From Blastococcus sp. VKM Ac-2987 (GTDB taxonomy: Bacteria; Actinomycetota; Actinomycetes; Mycobacteriales; Geodermatophilaceae), in the NCBI RefSeq assembly GCF_026967805.1, contig NZ_JAPVBG010000002.1:386928-450927 (forward strand): 64,000 nucleotides of DNA, in the 5' to 3' direction. The translations under genes were made by a program, and so were the position numbers. The notes under the pieces were generated by a model. It did not search any database and was not told the origin of the DNA. It worked only from the letters and a program-made list of their open reading frames with translations. The stretch's first letter is position 1. Each line of letters opens with the position of its first letter. Of the stretch, positions 7,536 to 15,826 are shown in pieces.

Positions 7536-8570
7536 TCAGGCCGGGCGGCCCAGCAGCTCCTTGAGCGCCCGGTCGATGAACTCGTTGTCGGCCGGGTTCT
7601 GCCCCAGGCCGGCGAAGTGCCCGTAGACGGTCGGGATGACCCGGACCTCACCGTGCTCGATGAACTGCGACGCCCACTCCTCGTCCTCCGGCGGGAAGTA
7701 GAGGTCCGTCTTCGCCGGCATGGCCACCAGCGGACAGCGGATCGAGCGCAGCGCCGCCTCGGTGTCGCCGTCGAAGCCCGGGGTCTTCCCGACGTCGCCG
7801 TGCTCCCAGGTCCACAGCATCCCCAACAGGTCGTTGGGGTCGCGCTCGTCGAGCCAGAATCCCTCCCAGAAGCCGACCAGGAAGTCCTCGAGGGAGGAGA
7901 AGCCGAGGTTGCGGTACTCCCGCTGCCAGTAGAAGGCCTGGGAGAGGCCCCAGCCGGCGTAGATCCGGGCGAAGGCCCGCAGGCCGGCGGTGGGGAGCGC
8001 ATCCGGCCGGTAGCGTCCGCCCGCGAACGCCGGATCGAGGGTGAGCGCCGCCCGCAGGCTCTTCAGGAAGACCTGGTTGTGCTCGCTGGTGATCGCCGAA
8101 CCGACGATCGGGGCCGCCCGCTTCACCATCTCCGGGTGGCTGACTGCCCACTGGTAGGTCTGGCCGGCGCCCATGGAGGACCCGACCACCAGCTCCACCG
8201 ACTCGATGCCCCATTTCTGCGTGAGCAGCCGGTGCTGCACCTCGACCTGGTCGTAGAAGGTCACGTGCGGGAAGTTCGGCCCGTCGTAGGGCGGCGGGGT
8301 GTTGCTCGGCGACGTCGACAGGCCGTTGTTCAGCTGATTGGGGACGACGATGAAGTACTCGTCCGGGTCCAGCGCGAGGCCGGGGCCCATCGCCCAGTCG
8401 TTCGCGTCGTGCCAGGCGCTGTACCAGGTGGGGTGGACGATCACGTTGGACCTGTCCGCGTTCAGCGTGCCGTAGGTCTTGTAGGCGAGCTGTGCTCCGC
8501 GCAGGGTCGCGCCGCCCTGCAGGACGACGTCCCCGAGGTCGAACAGCTCGTGGTCGGTGGGCCGTGGCAT
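7536..8570 (-). CDS. MetX-like alpha/beta-fold hydrolase
   Basis: 344-residue alpha/beta-hydrolase of the homoserine O-acetyltransferase-like group. The nucleophile elbow is VVGSSMGAGQ (Ser132), the acid is in AMPAKTDLYFPP and the His in PTVYGHFAG. The N-terminus LAYKTYGTLNADRSNVIVHPTWYSAWHD is typical of MetX-like hydrolases. True MetX function is unlikely without neighbouring methionine genes. It is the last gene of the reverse-strand amide cluster, starting 14 bp after the MOSC gene, so an esterase or amidase-like step in the same pathway is possible. The substrate is unknown. Confidence 0.82.
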   Translation of the reverse strand: MPRPTDHELFDLGDVVLQGGATLRGAQLAYKTYGTLNADRSNVIVHPTWYSAWHDANDWAMGPGLALDPDEYFIVVPNQLNNGLSTSPSNTPPPYDGPNFPHVTFYDQVEVQHRLLTQKWGIESVELVVGSSMGAGQTYQWAVSHPEMVKRAAPIVGSAITSEHNQVFLKSLRAALTLDPAFAGGRYRPDALPTAGLRAFARIYAGWGLSQAFYWQREYRNLGFSSLEDFLVGFWEGFWLDERDPNDLLGMLWTWEHGDVGKTPGFDGDTEAALRSIRCPLVAMPAKTDLYFPPEDEEWASQFIEHGEVRVIPTVYGHFAGLGQNPADNEFIDRALKELLGRPA

Positions 8571-8584
8571 CGGTGCTCCTCGGG

Positions 8585-9424
8585 TCAGGGGGCGGGTCGG
8601 GCAGGCCGGACGGCGGTCTCGTCGAGGAGCTCGACCGGGTCGCCGAGGGCGATCTCGCCGGGCTGCTCCACGGTGGCGTACATGCCGAGGATCACCGCGC
8701 CGTTGTCCGGCAGGTGCGCCACCGGCGTGCTGAGGTCGGTCGCGAGCTCGCCGCGGTACCGCACGATCGCCTTCAGCGTGCCGAAGTCGACCTTCCCGCT
8801 CTCCGGGTTCTCGTTGGTCACGACGCAGCGCGGCACCGGTCCGACCACCTGGACGGTGACCCCGCCGATCCGCACGCGCCGGCCGGCCCAGGTGTCCTCC
8901 TCGTGCACGTCGCAGCCGTCCACCTCCACGAGCATCCGGAACCGGCGGTGGTCCAGCCGCTCCCCGTCCGGGGTCACCCGGCGCAGGTGCTCGAGCGTCG
9001 CGGTGGAGATCAGCGTGACCGGGTGGACGTCGACGGCGTCACCGGGTCGGTCGACCGCGACCAGGTGCACCTCCTGCCCGACGAAGTCGCTGAGCGCGGC
9101 CGACCACGGCCCCTCGACGACGTGCCCGTCGACGTCGCGCCCGTAGAAGTCCGTGCGCACGGCCTCGCCGAGCTCGGTGGTCCGGCCCGCCACGGGCGGA
9201 CGGTCGGGGAACCGCAGGTCGAGGTGGTCCCCGCGGGGGTCGAACTCGGCGGTGAGCTGCACGAGCGGACCGTGCTGCTTGCCGTTGAACAGCCGCCGCC
9301 GGGCGTCGACCAGGTGGAAGCGCCGGTTCTCCGGCACTCCGTTGCCGGTGACCGTCACGGCCTCCGGGTGGTGCAGGGCGGTGCCCTTGACCGGGGTGGT
9401 CGAGAGGCGGGAGACGAGCGGCAT
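8585..9424 (-). CDS. MOSC-domain protein (N-terminal beta-barrel plus MOSC)
   Basis: 279-residue protein with the MOSC N-terminal beta-barrel (about residues 1-115, starting LVSRLSTTPVKG) and a MOSC domain (about 130-270). The Cys conserved in MOSC proteins, which can carry sulfide on the molybdenum cofactor, is present at C200 in VVGPVPRCVVTNENPESGKVD. Relatives are the mARC and YiiM/YcbX reductases of N-hydroxylated compounds and Moco sulfurases. No separate ferredoxin domain follows. It lies in the amide cluster between the second FmdB gene and the MetX-like hydrolase, perhaps reducing N-hydroxyamides or amidoximes (inference). Confidence 0.88.
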   Translation of the reverse strand: MPLVSRLSTTPVKGTALHHPEAVTVTGNGVPENRRFHLVDARRRLFNGKQHGPLVQLTAEFDPRGDHLDLRFPDRPPVAGRTTELGEAVRTDFYGRDVDGHVVEGPWSAALSDFVGQEVHLVAVDRPGDAVDVHPVTLISTATLEHLRRVTPDGERLDHRRFRMLVEVDGCDVHEEDTWAGRRVRIGGVTVQVVGPVPRCVVTNENPESGKVDFGTLKAIVRYRGELATDLSTPVAHLPDNGAVILGMYATVEQPGEIALGDPVELLDETAVRPARPAP

Positions 9425-9491
9425 GGCCCTCCGTCCGGAGCGGTGCGGGTGCTGTGGACCGTAGCCGGGGGCGGCCGGTCCCGCCCTCGGA

Positions 9492-9764
9492 TCAGTGCCG
9501 ATGGGCCGTGCCGCCGGGCAGGCGACGTCCCGTGGGTGGACCGGTGACCACCGGCTCCCCGCTGCGCGCCCGGTCGACGCGGGCGCGGTCCGCGCGGCCG
9601 GCGTCGCGGAGGCCGCCGGACGGGGGGCGCCCGACGCCCACGCGGTAGTGGCGCGACGCCGTCCGGTCGCAGGCCGGGCACGGCGCCGTGGCGGCGGCGT
9701 TCCGCATCTCGCGGTGCAGGTCGAACGGGCCGCACTCGGGGCAGCGGAACTCGTACAGCGGCAA
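9492..9764 (-). CDS. FmdB-type zinc-ribbon protein
   Basis: 90-residue protein with an N-terminal zinc ribbon. LYEFRCPECGPFDLHREM supplies the first Cys pair and CPACDRTA the second. The remainder is basic and Gly/Arg-rich, probably disordered. FmdB proteins are found with formamidase genes and were proposed to regulate them. The start is TTG at 9762-9764, chosen for the GAGAGGAG ribosome-binding site just upstream; it makes the PLYEFRCPEC start typical of the family. It follows the first-listed formamidase (9840-11102) in the same operon. Confidence 0.85.
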   Translation of the reverse strand: MPLYEFRCPECGPFDLHREMRNAAATAPCPACDRTASRHYRVGVGRPPSGGLRDAGRADRARVDRARSGEPVVTGPPTGRRLPGGTAHRH

Positions 9765-9839
9765 CGCGGTGCTCCTCTCGGGGATGGGGGAGGGCGGCGG
9801 GCGGGGCGGGCCGGGCCCGCCCCGCACCACCTCCGTGGA

Positions 9840-11102
9840 TCAGTCCGCCGTCAGGTCCCGGCCCCCGCCGGCACCGTCGGGCAGGATGTTCCGGTCGAAG
9901 ATCGACAACGGGATGCTGATCGAGACCGCACTGTTGGGGATGTCCACGACCCCGCCGATCCGGCCGTCGATCGGTGCCGCCCCGAGGAACAGGTAGGCCT
10001 GCTCGAAGGTCCAGCCCATGGCCGGCATCAGGTAGTTGATGGCGTTCAGGCAGGCCTGGCGGTAGGCGACGGTCGCGTTCATGTAGTAGTTGCGGCCGTC
10101 CTCGACGCTGATCCCCTCGAAGGTGAGGAACTCCGAGTAGTTGGGGCCGACCCGGCCGGGCTTGAAGAACGGCATCGACTGCTTGTAGCGGTCCATCCCG
10201 CCCTTGATCAGGTCGAAGTGCAGGTCGATGTAGCCGGGCATCTCGATCGCGCCGCAGAAGGTGATCTCCCCGTCGCCCTGGGCGAAGTGCAGGTCACCGA
10301 TGGAGAAGTTCGCCCCGGGCACGTAGACCGGCATGTAGACCCGGCTGCCCACGCCGAGGTCCTTGATGTCGACGTTGCCCCCGTGCTCCCTCGGCGGGAT
10401 GGTGCGACAGGCCTCGGCGGCCGCCCGGTCCAGATCCGCACCGCGCAGCGTCCCCAGCAGCGCGTCCTTGGGCAGCGGGGGCAGGGCCAGCGCCGGGACC
10501 TGCGGTGCGCCGGCCACGTCCCCCTGGTGCGCCGGGATGTCGCCGGTGACCCGGTCCGGGTTCTGGTCGATCAGCGCCTGCTCGCGGCGGTTCCACTCCG
10601 CCAGCAGGTCCGGCGACGGCGCGCAGCCGAAGAGCCCCGGGTGGGAGTTGCCGATGAAGCGCACCCCGGGGACGTGACGGGAGCTGGTCCAGATCCCGTC
10701 GAGGTCCCAGATCGCCTTGGAGGCCCCGGGCGAGTAGTCGGTGAGGAACCCGCCGCCGTTCTCCTTGGCGAAGATCCCGGTGTAGCCCCACTCCTGCTCC
10801 TGGAAGGGGCCGATGTCGACGATGTCGACGACCAGCAGGTCGCCGGGTTCCGCCCCCTCGATCCCGAACGGCCCGCTGAGGACGTGGCACGGGTCGATGT
10901 TCATGTCGCGGATGTCGTCGGCGTCGTCGGTGTTGCGGACCTGGTCGTCGGTCCAGTCCTTGCACTCGATCCGGTAGGTGCCGCCGGGGGCGACCGTGGT
11001 GGCCGGCGGGATGTCGGGGTGCCAGCGGTTGTGGCCGGGCACGGCCTGGTCGCGCATCGGCACGCTCAGGTCCCGGTTGATCTCGAAGATGACGTCGGGC
11101 AC
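9840..11102 (-). CDS. fmdA: Formamidase (acetamidase/formamidase family), copy 1
   Basis: 420-residue cytoplasmic amidohydrolase releasing ammonia and formate from formamide, possibly also from other short amides. Family features include RDQAVPGHNRWHPDIPP near the N-terminus, GPFGIEGAEPGDLLVVDI, the ENGGGFLTD segment, FAQGDGEITFCGAIEM and GGVVDIPNSA near the end. The length is typical. It is immediately downstream of a second, divergent formamidase (42 bp between them) and upstream of an FmdB gene. The two enzymes differ clearly along their length, which suggests different amide preferences rather than a recent duplication. Confidence 0.95.
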   Translation of the reverse strand: MPDVIFEINRDLSVPMRDQAVPGHNRWHPDIPPATTVAPGGTYRIECKDWTDDQVRNTDDADDIRDMNIDPCHVLSGPFGIEGAEPGDLLVVDIVDIGPFQEQEWGYTGIFAKENGGGFLTDYSPGASKAIWDLDGIWTSSRHVPGVRFIGNSHPGLFGCAPSPDLLAEWNRREQALIDQNPDRVTGDIPAHQGDVAGAPQVPALALPPLPKDALLGTLRGADLDRAAAEACRTIPPREHGGNVDIKDLGVGSRVYMPVYVPGANFSIGDLHFAQGDGEITFCGAIEMPGYIDLHFDLIKGGMDRYKQSMPFFKPGRVGPNYSEFLTFEGISVEDGRNYYMNATVAYRQACLNAINYLMPAMGWTFEQAYLFLGAAPIDGRIGGVVDIPNSAVSISIPLSIFDRNILPDGAGGGRDLTAD

Positions 11103-11144
11103 GGGGGGCTCCTCAGGTCGGGGTGGGCTGTGGGCGGGCGAGGG

Positions 11145-12398
11145 TCAGAAGCTGGACTTCGGCACGCCCGTGCCGGGGTCGATGCGGGCCGGCCCCGACG
11201 CGGAGGGCGCCACGTCGAAGTCGAAGATCCCGGTGGGCAGGTACACCGTCGAGCAGGAGTTCGGGATGTCGACGACACCGGACAGCCGGCCCTCGATCGG
11301 TGCCGCGCCGAGGATCATGTAGGCCTGCTCCGGCGTGTAGCCGAACTTCGTCAGGTAGTCGATCGCGTGCAGGCAGGCGCGCTGGTAGGACAGGTGCGAG
11401 TCCAGGTAGCGCTGCTCGTCGTCGAGGGTGACCGAGGTGCCGGAGAACGCCAGCCAGCGGTCGTAGCGCGGATCGACGTTGCCCGGCATGAAGATGGCGT
11501 TCTCGCCGACGCCGTAGGTCTCCATGCCGCCCTTGATCAGGTCGACGTGCAGGTCGATGAAGCCGCCCATCTCGATGGCGCCGCAGAAGGTGATCTCGCC
11601 GTCGCCCTGCGAGAAGTGCAGGTCACCGAGCGACAGCTTCGCGCCGTCGACGAACACCGGGTAGAAGATGCGGCTGCCCTTGGTGAGGTTCTTGATGTCC
11701 TGGTTGCCGCCGTTCTCCCGGGGCGGGGCGGTCCGGGCGGCCTCGCCGGCCACCCGGTCGTAGTCGGCACCCTGCAGCGTGCCGAGGATGGCGTCCTGGG
11801 GGAGCGGGGGCAGCGCCAGCGGTGGCACGCGGTCGGGATCGGTGTCGATCAGCGCCTGCTCGCGGCGGTTCCAGCGGGCCAGCAGGTCCGCTGACGGTGC
11901 GGTGCCCATGAGGCCCGGGTGCACGATGCCGGTGAAGGAGACCCCGGGCACGTGCCGGGAGGTGGCGGTCTGCCCGGCGAAGTCCCAGATCACCTTGTAG
12001 GCGTCGGGGAACTGGTCGGTGAGGAACCCGCCGCCGTTCTCCTTCGCGAAGATGCCGGTGTAGCCCCAGCCCTGTCCGGCGAGCGGGCCGGAGTCCTCCT
12101 GCGGGATCGGGCCGACGTCGAGGATGTCGACGATCAGCAGGTCCCCCGGCTGTGCGCCCTCGATGGCGAAGGGGCCGCTCAGGCAGTGCACCGTGGACAG
12201 CGGGGCGTCCCGGATGTCGTCGGCGGAGTCGTCGTTGTGGATGGCGCCGTCGAACCACTCCCGGCAGTCGACCCGGAAGGTGTCACCGGGGCGGACGGTG
12301 ACGTTCGCCGGGATGTCCGGGTGCCAGCGGTTGTGACCGGTGTACCGCTGCTCGGTGAACGGCTTGCTGGAGTCGAGGGGAAAGACGCGCTCGGGCAT
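11145..12398 (-). CDS. fmdA: Formamidase (acetamidase/formamidase family), copy 2
   Basis: 417-residue paralogue of the next gene. It shares GHNRWHPDIPANVTV, SGPFAIEGAQPGDLLIVDI, GWGYTGIFAKENGGGFLTD, SQGDGEITFCGAIEM and GVVDIPNS. It would hydrolyse formamide or a related amide to ammonia and acid. Translation starts at ATG 12398, following the AmiS/UreI gene by 64 bp. Having an amide/urea channel immediately upstream strongly supports short-chain amide use as a nitrogen source. The substrate difference between the two copies cannot be read from sequence alone. Confidence 0.95.
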   Translation of the reverse strand: MPERVFPLDSSKPFTEQRYTGHNRWHPDIPANVTVRPGDTFRVDCREWFDGAIHNDDSADDIRDAPLSTVHCLSGPFAIEGAQPGDLLIVDILDVGPIPQEDSGPLAGQGWGYTGIFAKENGGGFLTDQFPDAYKVIWDFAGQTATSRHVPGVSFTGIVHPGLMGTAPSADLLARWNRREQALIDTDPDRVPPLALPPLPQDAILGTLQGADYDRVAGEAARTAPPRENGGNQDIKNLTKGSRIFYPVFVDGAKLSLGDLHFSQGDGEITFCGAIEMGGFIDLHVDLIKGGMETYGVGENAIFMPGNVDPRYDRWLAFSGTSVTLDDEQRYLDSHLSYQRACLHAIDYLTKFGYTPEQAYMILGAAPIEGRLSGVVDIPNSCSTVYLPTGIFDFDVAPSASGPARIDPGTGVPKSSF

Positions 12399-12462
12399 GG
12401 ACTGGGCTCCTTGGCTCGGATCTGGCTGGAGGGACGGTCGGCCGACGACTCGGGGCAGGGCC

Positions 12463-13131
12463 TCACCCCCGCCGCTCGGCCGGTGCTTCCGCCGCGGCCG
12501 GCACGGGCTGGTCCGCCGCGCCGTCGCCGTGCGGCTGGGGAGTGCGCCGGTCCCGGAACGCGGGGAACAGGGCCAGGGAGAGCAGCAGGACGACGGCGAG
12601 CACGATCGCCGCCGTCGTCACGTTCTCCGCCCACACGCCGGTGAGCAGCAGGAAGGCGGGGATGGCGCAGGTGACCACCCCGGCGACGACGGCGACGAGC
12701 CCGGTGAACCGGGTGAGCTCCTCCCGGCCCAGCCCGAGCACCAGGAAGAACAGCGCCCACAGCACCGCCCAGTACAGCCAGATGACCCCGAAGGCAGGGT
12801 CGTCCAGCCGGCCGAAGTTCAGCCCGGCGTACACCACGGCGCAGGCCGCCACGAACGCGGAGAACCAGCCGAGCCCGGTGCCGTCCAGGCCGCGGGTCAG
12901 GTTCAGGCCCACGTACAGGTAGGTGAAGCCGAACAGGTAGAGCCCGGAGGCGCCGAGGACGACGTCCGGGTCGCCCCCCGAGGTGATGATCAGGTAGGTC
13001 GGCGTGAAGACCTGGAGCGCGCCGACGAAGAAGTTCAACGGCGCGGCCGCCCGGGCGTCCACCCGGCCCAGCAGCATCAGGCCGTTGACGATCAGGACCG
13101 CTCCCACGTACAGCAGACCGACGCTGGCCAT
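12463..13131 (-). CDS. AmiS/UreI-family amide or urea channel
   Basis: 222-residue inner-membrane protein of the AmiS/UreI family with six predicted helices. Family features include VGLLYVGAVLIVNGLMLLG (helix 1), PLNFFVGALQVFTPTYLI (helix 2) and the YLFGFTYLYVGLNL stretch of helix 3. The C-terminal 30 residues are polar and Pro/Ala-rich. AmiS is linked to aliphatic amidases and UreI is a urea channel. Here two formamidases follow directly, so uptake of formamide, acetamide or similar small neutral amides is the likely job. Confidence 0.92.
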   Translation of the reverse strand: MASVGLLYVGAVLIVNGLMLLGRVDARAAAPLNFFVGALQVFTPTYLIITSGGDPDVVLGASGLYLFGFTYLYVGLNLTRGLDGTGLGWFSAFVAACAVVYAGLNFGRLDDPAFGVIWLYWAVLWALFFLVLGLGREELTRFTGLVAVVAGVVTCAIPAFLLLTGVWAENVTTAAIVLAVVLLLSLALFPAFRDRRTPQPHGDGAADQPVPAAAEAPAERRG

Positions 13132-13183
13132 CTCGGTCCCTCCCCTCTCGTGCGGTCGATCGGGATCTACGGAGGCCCCGCCC

Positions 13184-13474
13184 TCAGGGCCGGGGCAGCC
13201 GGCTCAGGGCCGGGTTGCGCAGCACGTCGGCCCGCGGGCCTGAACGTGGCCCCGGGGGCGGGGCGGAGACGACGTCGGGTCGGTCGCTGGTGCGCTCGGT
13301 GCGTTCGATCAAGGCGCGGCGCACCGGGGAGCCGAACGAGAGCCGGGGGGCGGTGAAGACCCGGGCGGCGGTCGAGCCGCAGGCCGGGCACTCGACGGCG
13401 GCCGGGGCGGCGCCCATCGCGCAGCGGGTCTCGGTCGTGCCGTGGTCGGGGCAGCGGTACAGGTAGACGGCCAT
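13184..13474 (-). CDS. FmdB-type zinc-ribbon protein, first gene of the amide cluster
   Basis: 96-residue protein with an N-terminal zinc ribbon (YLYRCPDHGTTET, then ECPACGSTAARVF). The first cysteine pair is incomplete: the second position is His in CPDH, so zinc binding would use C-x2-H plus C-x2-C. The C-terminal part is basic and Pro/Arg-rich. ATG at 13472-13474 has GGAGG eight bases upstream. As the first gene of the cluster it may be regulatory, as proposed for FmdB. A second FmdB gene with all four Cys lies after the formamidases. Confidence 0.82.
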   Translation of the reverse strand: MAVYLYRCPDHGTTETRCAMGAAPAAVECPACGSTAARVFTAPRLSFGSPVRRALIERTERTSDRPDVVSAPPPGPRSGPRADVLRNPALSRLPRP

Positions 13475-13781
13475 GTCGGACCTCCGGGTGCACCGGCGGA
13501 GGGGCGCTCGGCCCTCCGGACCAGGCGGACGCTCGTCCCGTCCACCGGAGGCGGTCAAGGCACCCGACGCCCCGGTCGGCGATGGGTCGCGGCGGGGGAC
13601 GGCGCGCCGTGACGTAACGGGTGAGGGCCGTCCGGCATGTCGCGCGCGGATGCCGAACGGGATGCCCGGGGTGTCTCCCCGCGCCGGGTGCGAGGCGCGC
13701 TCGACGGGGCTGCTTGACGGGGGGACGGCGGGGCGGGGACGGTGAGCCGGGTCCACCGCTGCCGAGCCCGGAGGGTCCCAG
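13475..13781. other. Divergent intergenic region between the amide cluster and the OFA-like carrier
   Basis: 307 bp with no credible gene. It must hold the promoters of the amide operon (leftward) and of the MFS gene (rightward). A 12-nt perfect palindrome ACGGCGCGCCGT lies at 13599-13610, next to GACGTAACGG, and GGCAT / ATGCC arms flank a GC-rich stretch near 13635-13655. Either could be an operator. No regulator gene is adjacent. Confidence 0.5.
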
Positions 13782-14939
13782 GTGGAGCGGCCCGTCGTGT
13801 CCGGCGCGGTGGCGAACCTCGCCGCCGGGACGCTGTTCGGCTGGAGCCTGTTCGCCGAGCAGGCGGCCGCGGACGTCGGCGCACCGGGCTCCGCGGGCGC
13901 CGCCGTCTTCGCGGTCTCGATCGCCGTGTTCACGGCCGCGTTGCTGGCCGCGGGCCGGGCGCTGCCTGCCGTCGGGCCACGGCGGCTGCTCGGCGGTGCC
14001 GCCGGGCTGGCGGCCGGCGGCCTCGGTGGAGCGGCGGCCGTGCCGCACCCGCTGGCGCTGTGGGGCGGGGTCGGGGTGCTGTTCGGTGCCGCGAGCGGAC
14101 TCGCCTACGGCGTCGCGGTCGGGCTCGCCGCCCGGTCCACCAGCTCCCGCCGCGGCACGGCGACCGGCCTGGTCGTCGCCGCCTATGCCGCCGGTCCGGT
14201 GCTCCTCGGCCTGACTGCTCCGGGTGCGCTCGCCGCTGCCGGCTGGCGAGCCTGCCTCGGCGCGCTGGCCGTGGTGGTCGGCGGCCTGCTGGCGGGGGCG
14301 GCGCTGCTCGCCCCCGCCGACCGCCCTGTCCGCCGGGGCACGGCGGCGGCCGGGCCGCTGCCGCGGCGGACCCTCGTGCTGCTCTGGGTGCTCTTCGCCG
14401 GTGGCGCCGCTCCCGGGCTCCTGGTGTTCGCCGTGGCTGCCCCGGTGGCCGCCGACCGCGGTCTGACCTCCGGCGCGGCCGGCGCGGCGGTCTCGTTGCT
14501 GGCCGCGGGCAACCTGGTCGGGCGGCTGGTGGCCGGCTGGTGGTCCGACCGGATCGGCCGGCCGGCAGCGTTGGCGACGGCGCTGGGCGTCGCCGCCGTC
14601 TCCGCGGTGGGTCTCGGCGGACCGACGGTTCCCTGGCTCGTCCTCGGCGCCTTCGCCGGCACGGGGCTGGCCTACGGCGCGGTGTCCGCGCTGGTCCCGG
14701 CCGTCACGGCGGACCAGGTCGGGGTGCGCGCCTTCCCCCGGGCCTACGGCCGGGTCTTCACCGGCTGGGGCTGCGCGGGACTCGTGGCGCCGCTCGCCGG
14801 GGGAGTGCTCACCGGCGCCGGCGCCCAGCGACCGGCCCTGGCGTTGGTCGCCCTGGGGTCGCTGCTCCCGGCGGTGGCAGCCCTGGCCCTGCTGGACGTG
14901 CCGGGCCGCCGGCGTGCGGGTGGCTCGGTCCCCACGTGA
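13782..14939 (+). CDS. MFS transporter, oxalate/formate antiporter (OFA)-like
   Basis: 385-residue major facilitator protein with about 12 helices. Features resembling the OFA group are GTLFGWSLF in helix 1, the GAASGLAYG stretch, GNLVGRLVAGWWSDRIGRPAAL between helices 8 and 9, and AYGRVFTGWGCAGLVAPLAGG. It is transcribed away from a formamidase/AmiS cluster. Formamidase produces formate, so formate or another carboxylate is an attractive substrate. That link is inference from context. It starts at ATG 13782 or GTG, and GGAG precedes it. Confidence 0.8.
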   Translation: MERPVVSGAVANLAAGTLFGWSLFAEQAAADVGAPGSAGAAVFAVSIAVFTAALLAAGRALPAVGPRRLLGGAAGLAAGGLGGAAAVPHPLALWGGVGVLFGAASGLAYGVAVGLAARSTSSRRGTATGLVVAAYAAGPVLLGLTAPGALAAAGWRACLGALAVVVGGLLAGAALLAPADRPVRRGTAAAGPLPRRTLVLLWVLFAGGAAPGLLVFAVAAPVAADRGLTSGAAGAAVSLLAAGNLVGRLVAGWWSDRIGRPAALATALGVAAVSAVGLGGPTVPWLVLGAFAGTGLAYGAVSALVPAVTADQVGVRAFPRAYGRVFTGWGCAGLVAPLAGGVLTGAGAQRPALALVALGSLLPAVAALALLDVPGRRRAGGSVPT

Positions 14940-15031
14940 GCGCCGCACGTCGGACCGGTCCGTCACGGGAGTGCGGCAGCCCCGCGGCGATCACGGGGAC
15001 TCCCGGCCGCCGGAGCGGGTAGGGCCAGCGG

Positions 15032-15826
15032 ATGCAGCTCGCCGCGCACCGCACCGGATCCGGTCCCCCGCTCGTGCTCGTGCACGGTCTGGGCGGGTCG
15101 TGGCGCACCTGGCAGCCGGTGCTCCCCGGGCTGAGCGCGCACCGCAGCGTCGTCGCCGTCGACCTCCCGGGGTTCGCTGGGGACACCCCGCCGCTGCCCG
15201 ATCCGTCCCTCGCCGCGCTCACCGATGCCCTGCAGGACTGGCTGCGCGCCGAGGGGCTGGCCGACGCCCCGCTGGTCGGCAGCTCGCTCGGCGCCCGGAT
15301 GGTGCTGGAGCTCGGCCGCCGGGGGATCGGTGCGGACAACGTCGCCCTCGACCCGGGCGGGTTCTGGACCGACCGGGAGGCGGCGGTCTTCCGCGCCAGC
15401 ATCGCGGCGTCGGTCGGGCTGCTCCGCCGGATCCGCCCGGCCCTGCCCGCCCTGCTGGGCAACCCGGCCGGCCGGACCGCCCTGCTGGCGCAGTTCTCCG
15501 CCCGCCCCTGGGCCCTGGACGCCGACGTCGTCCGCACCGAGCTCGAGGGCTACGTCGACTCGCCGTCCTTCAGCGCGGTGCTCGACGACCTGGCCCGCGG
15601 GCCGAAGCAGCAGGGGGCGCCGGCCGGCACGCTGCCCGGGCGCCTGACCATCGGCTGGGGTCGCCGCGACCGGGTGACCCTCGCCCGCCAGGCGGCCCGG
15701 GCGGTCGCGGCGTTTGCCGACGCCGAGCTGCACTGGTTCGCGCGCTCGGGCCACTTCCCGCTGTGGGACCAGCCGGAGGAGACCGTCCGGCTGGTCCTGG
15801 ACCGCACCGCCGTCAGTCGAGCCTGA
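15032..15826 (+). CDS. Alpha/beta-fold hydrolase
   Basis: 264-residue alpha/beta-hydrolase. HGLGGSWRTWQPVLPGL gives the oxyanion loop, LVGSSLGARMVLELG the nucleophile elbow (Ser in GSSLG), and a terminal SGHFPLWDQPEETVRLVL the catalytic His region. A helical lid lies at about residues 110-190. Esterase, lipase or epoxide-hydrolase-like activity is possible. The last 14 bp overlap the convergent MerR-clamp gene. The neighbours give no metabolic clue. Confidence 0.85.
   Translation: MQLAAHRTGSGPPLVLVHGLGGSWRTWQPVLPGLSAHRSVVAVDLPGFAGDTPPLPDPSLAALTDALQDWLRAEGLADAPLVGSSLGARMVLELGRRGIGADNVALDPGGFWTDREAAVFRASIAASVGLLRRIRPALPALLGNPAGRTALLAQFSARPWALDADVVRTELEGYVDSPSFSAVLDDLARGPKQQGAPAGTLPGRLTIGWGRRDRVTLARQAARAVAAFADAELHWFARSGHFPLWDQPEETVRLVLDRTAVSRA

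Noticed and set aside
7536-8570. Homoserine O-acetyltransferase (metX)
   Set aside because: No methionine genes are nearby and the context is amide metabolism, so only the MetX-like hydrolase fold is claimed.
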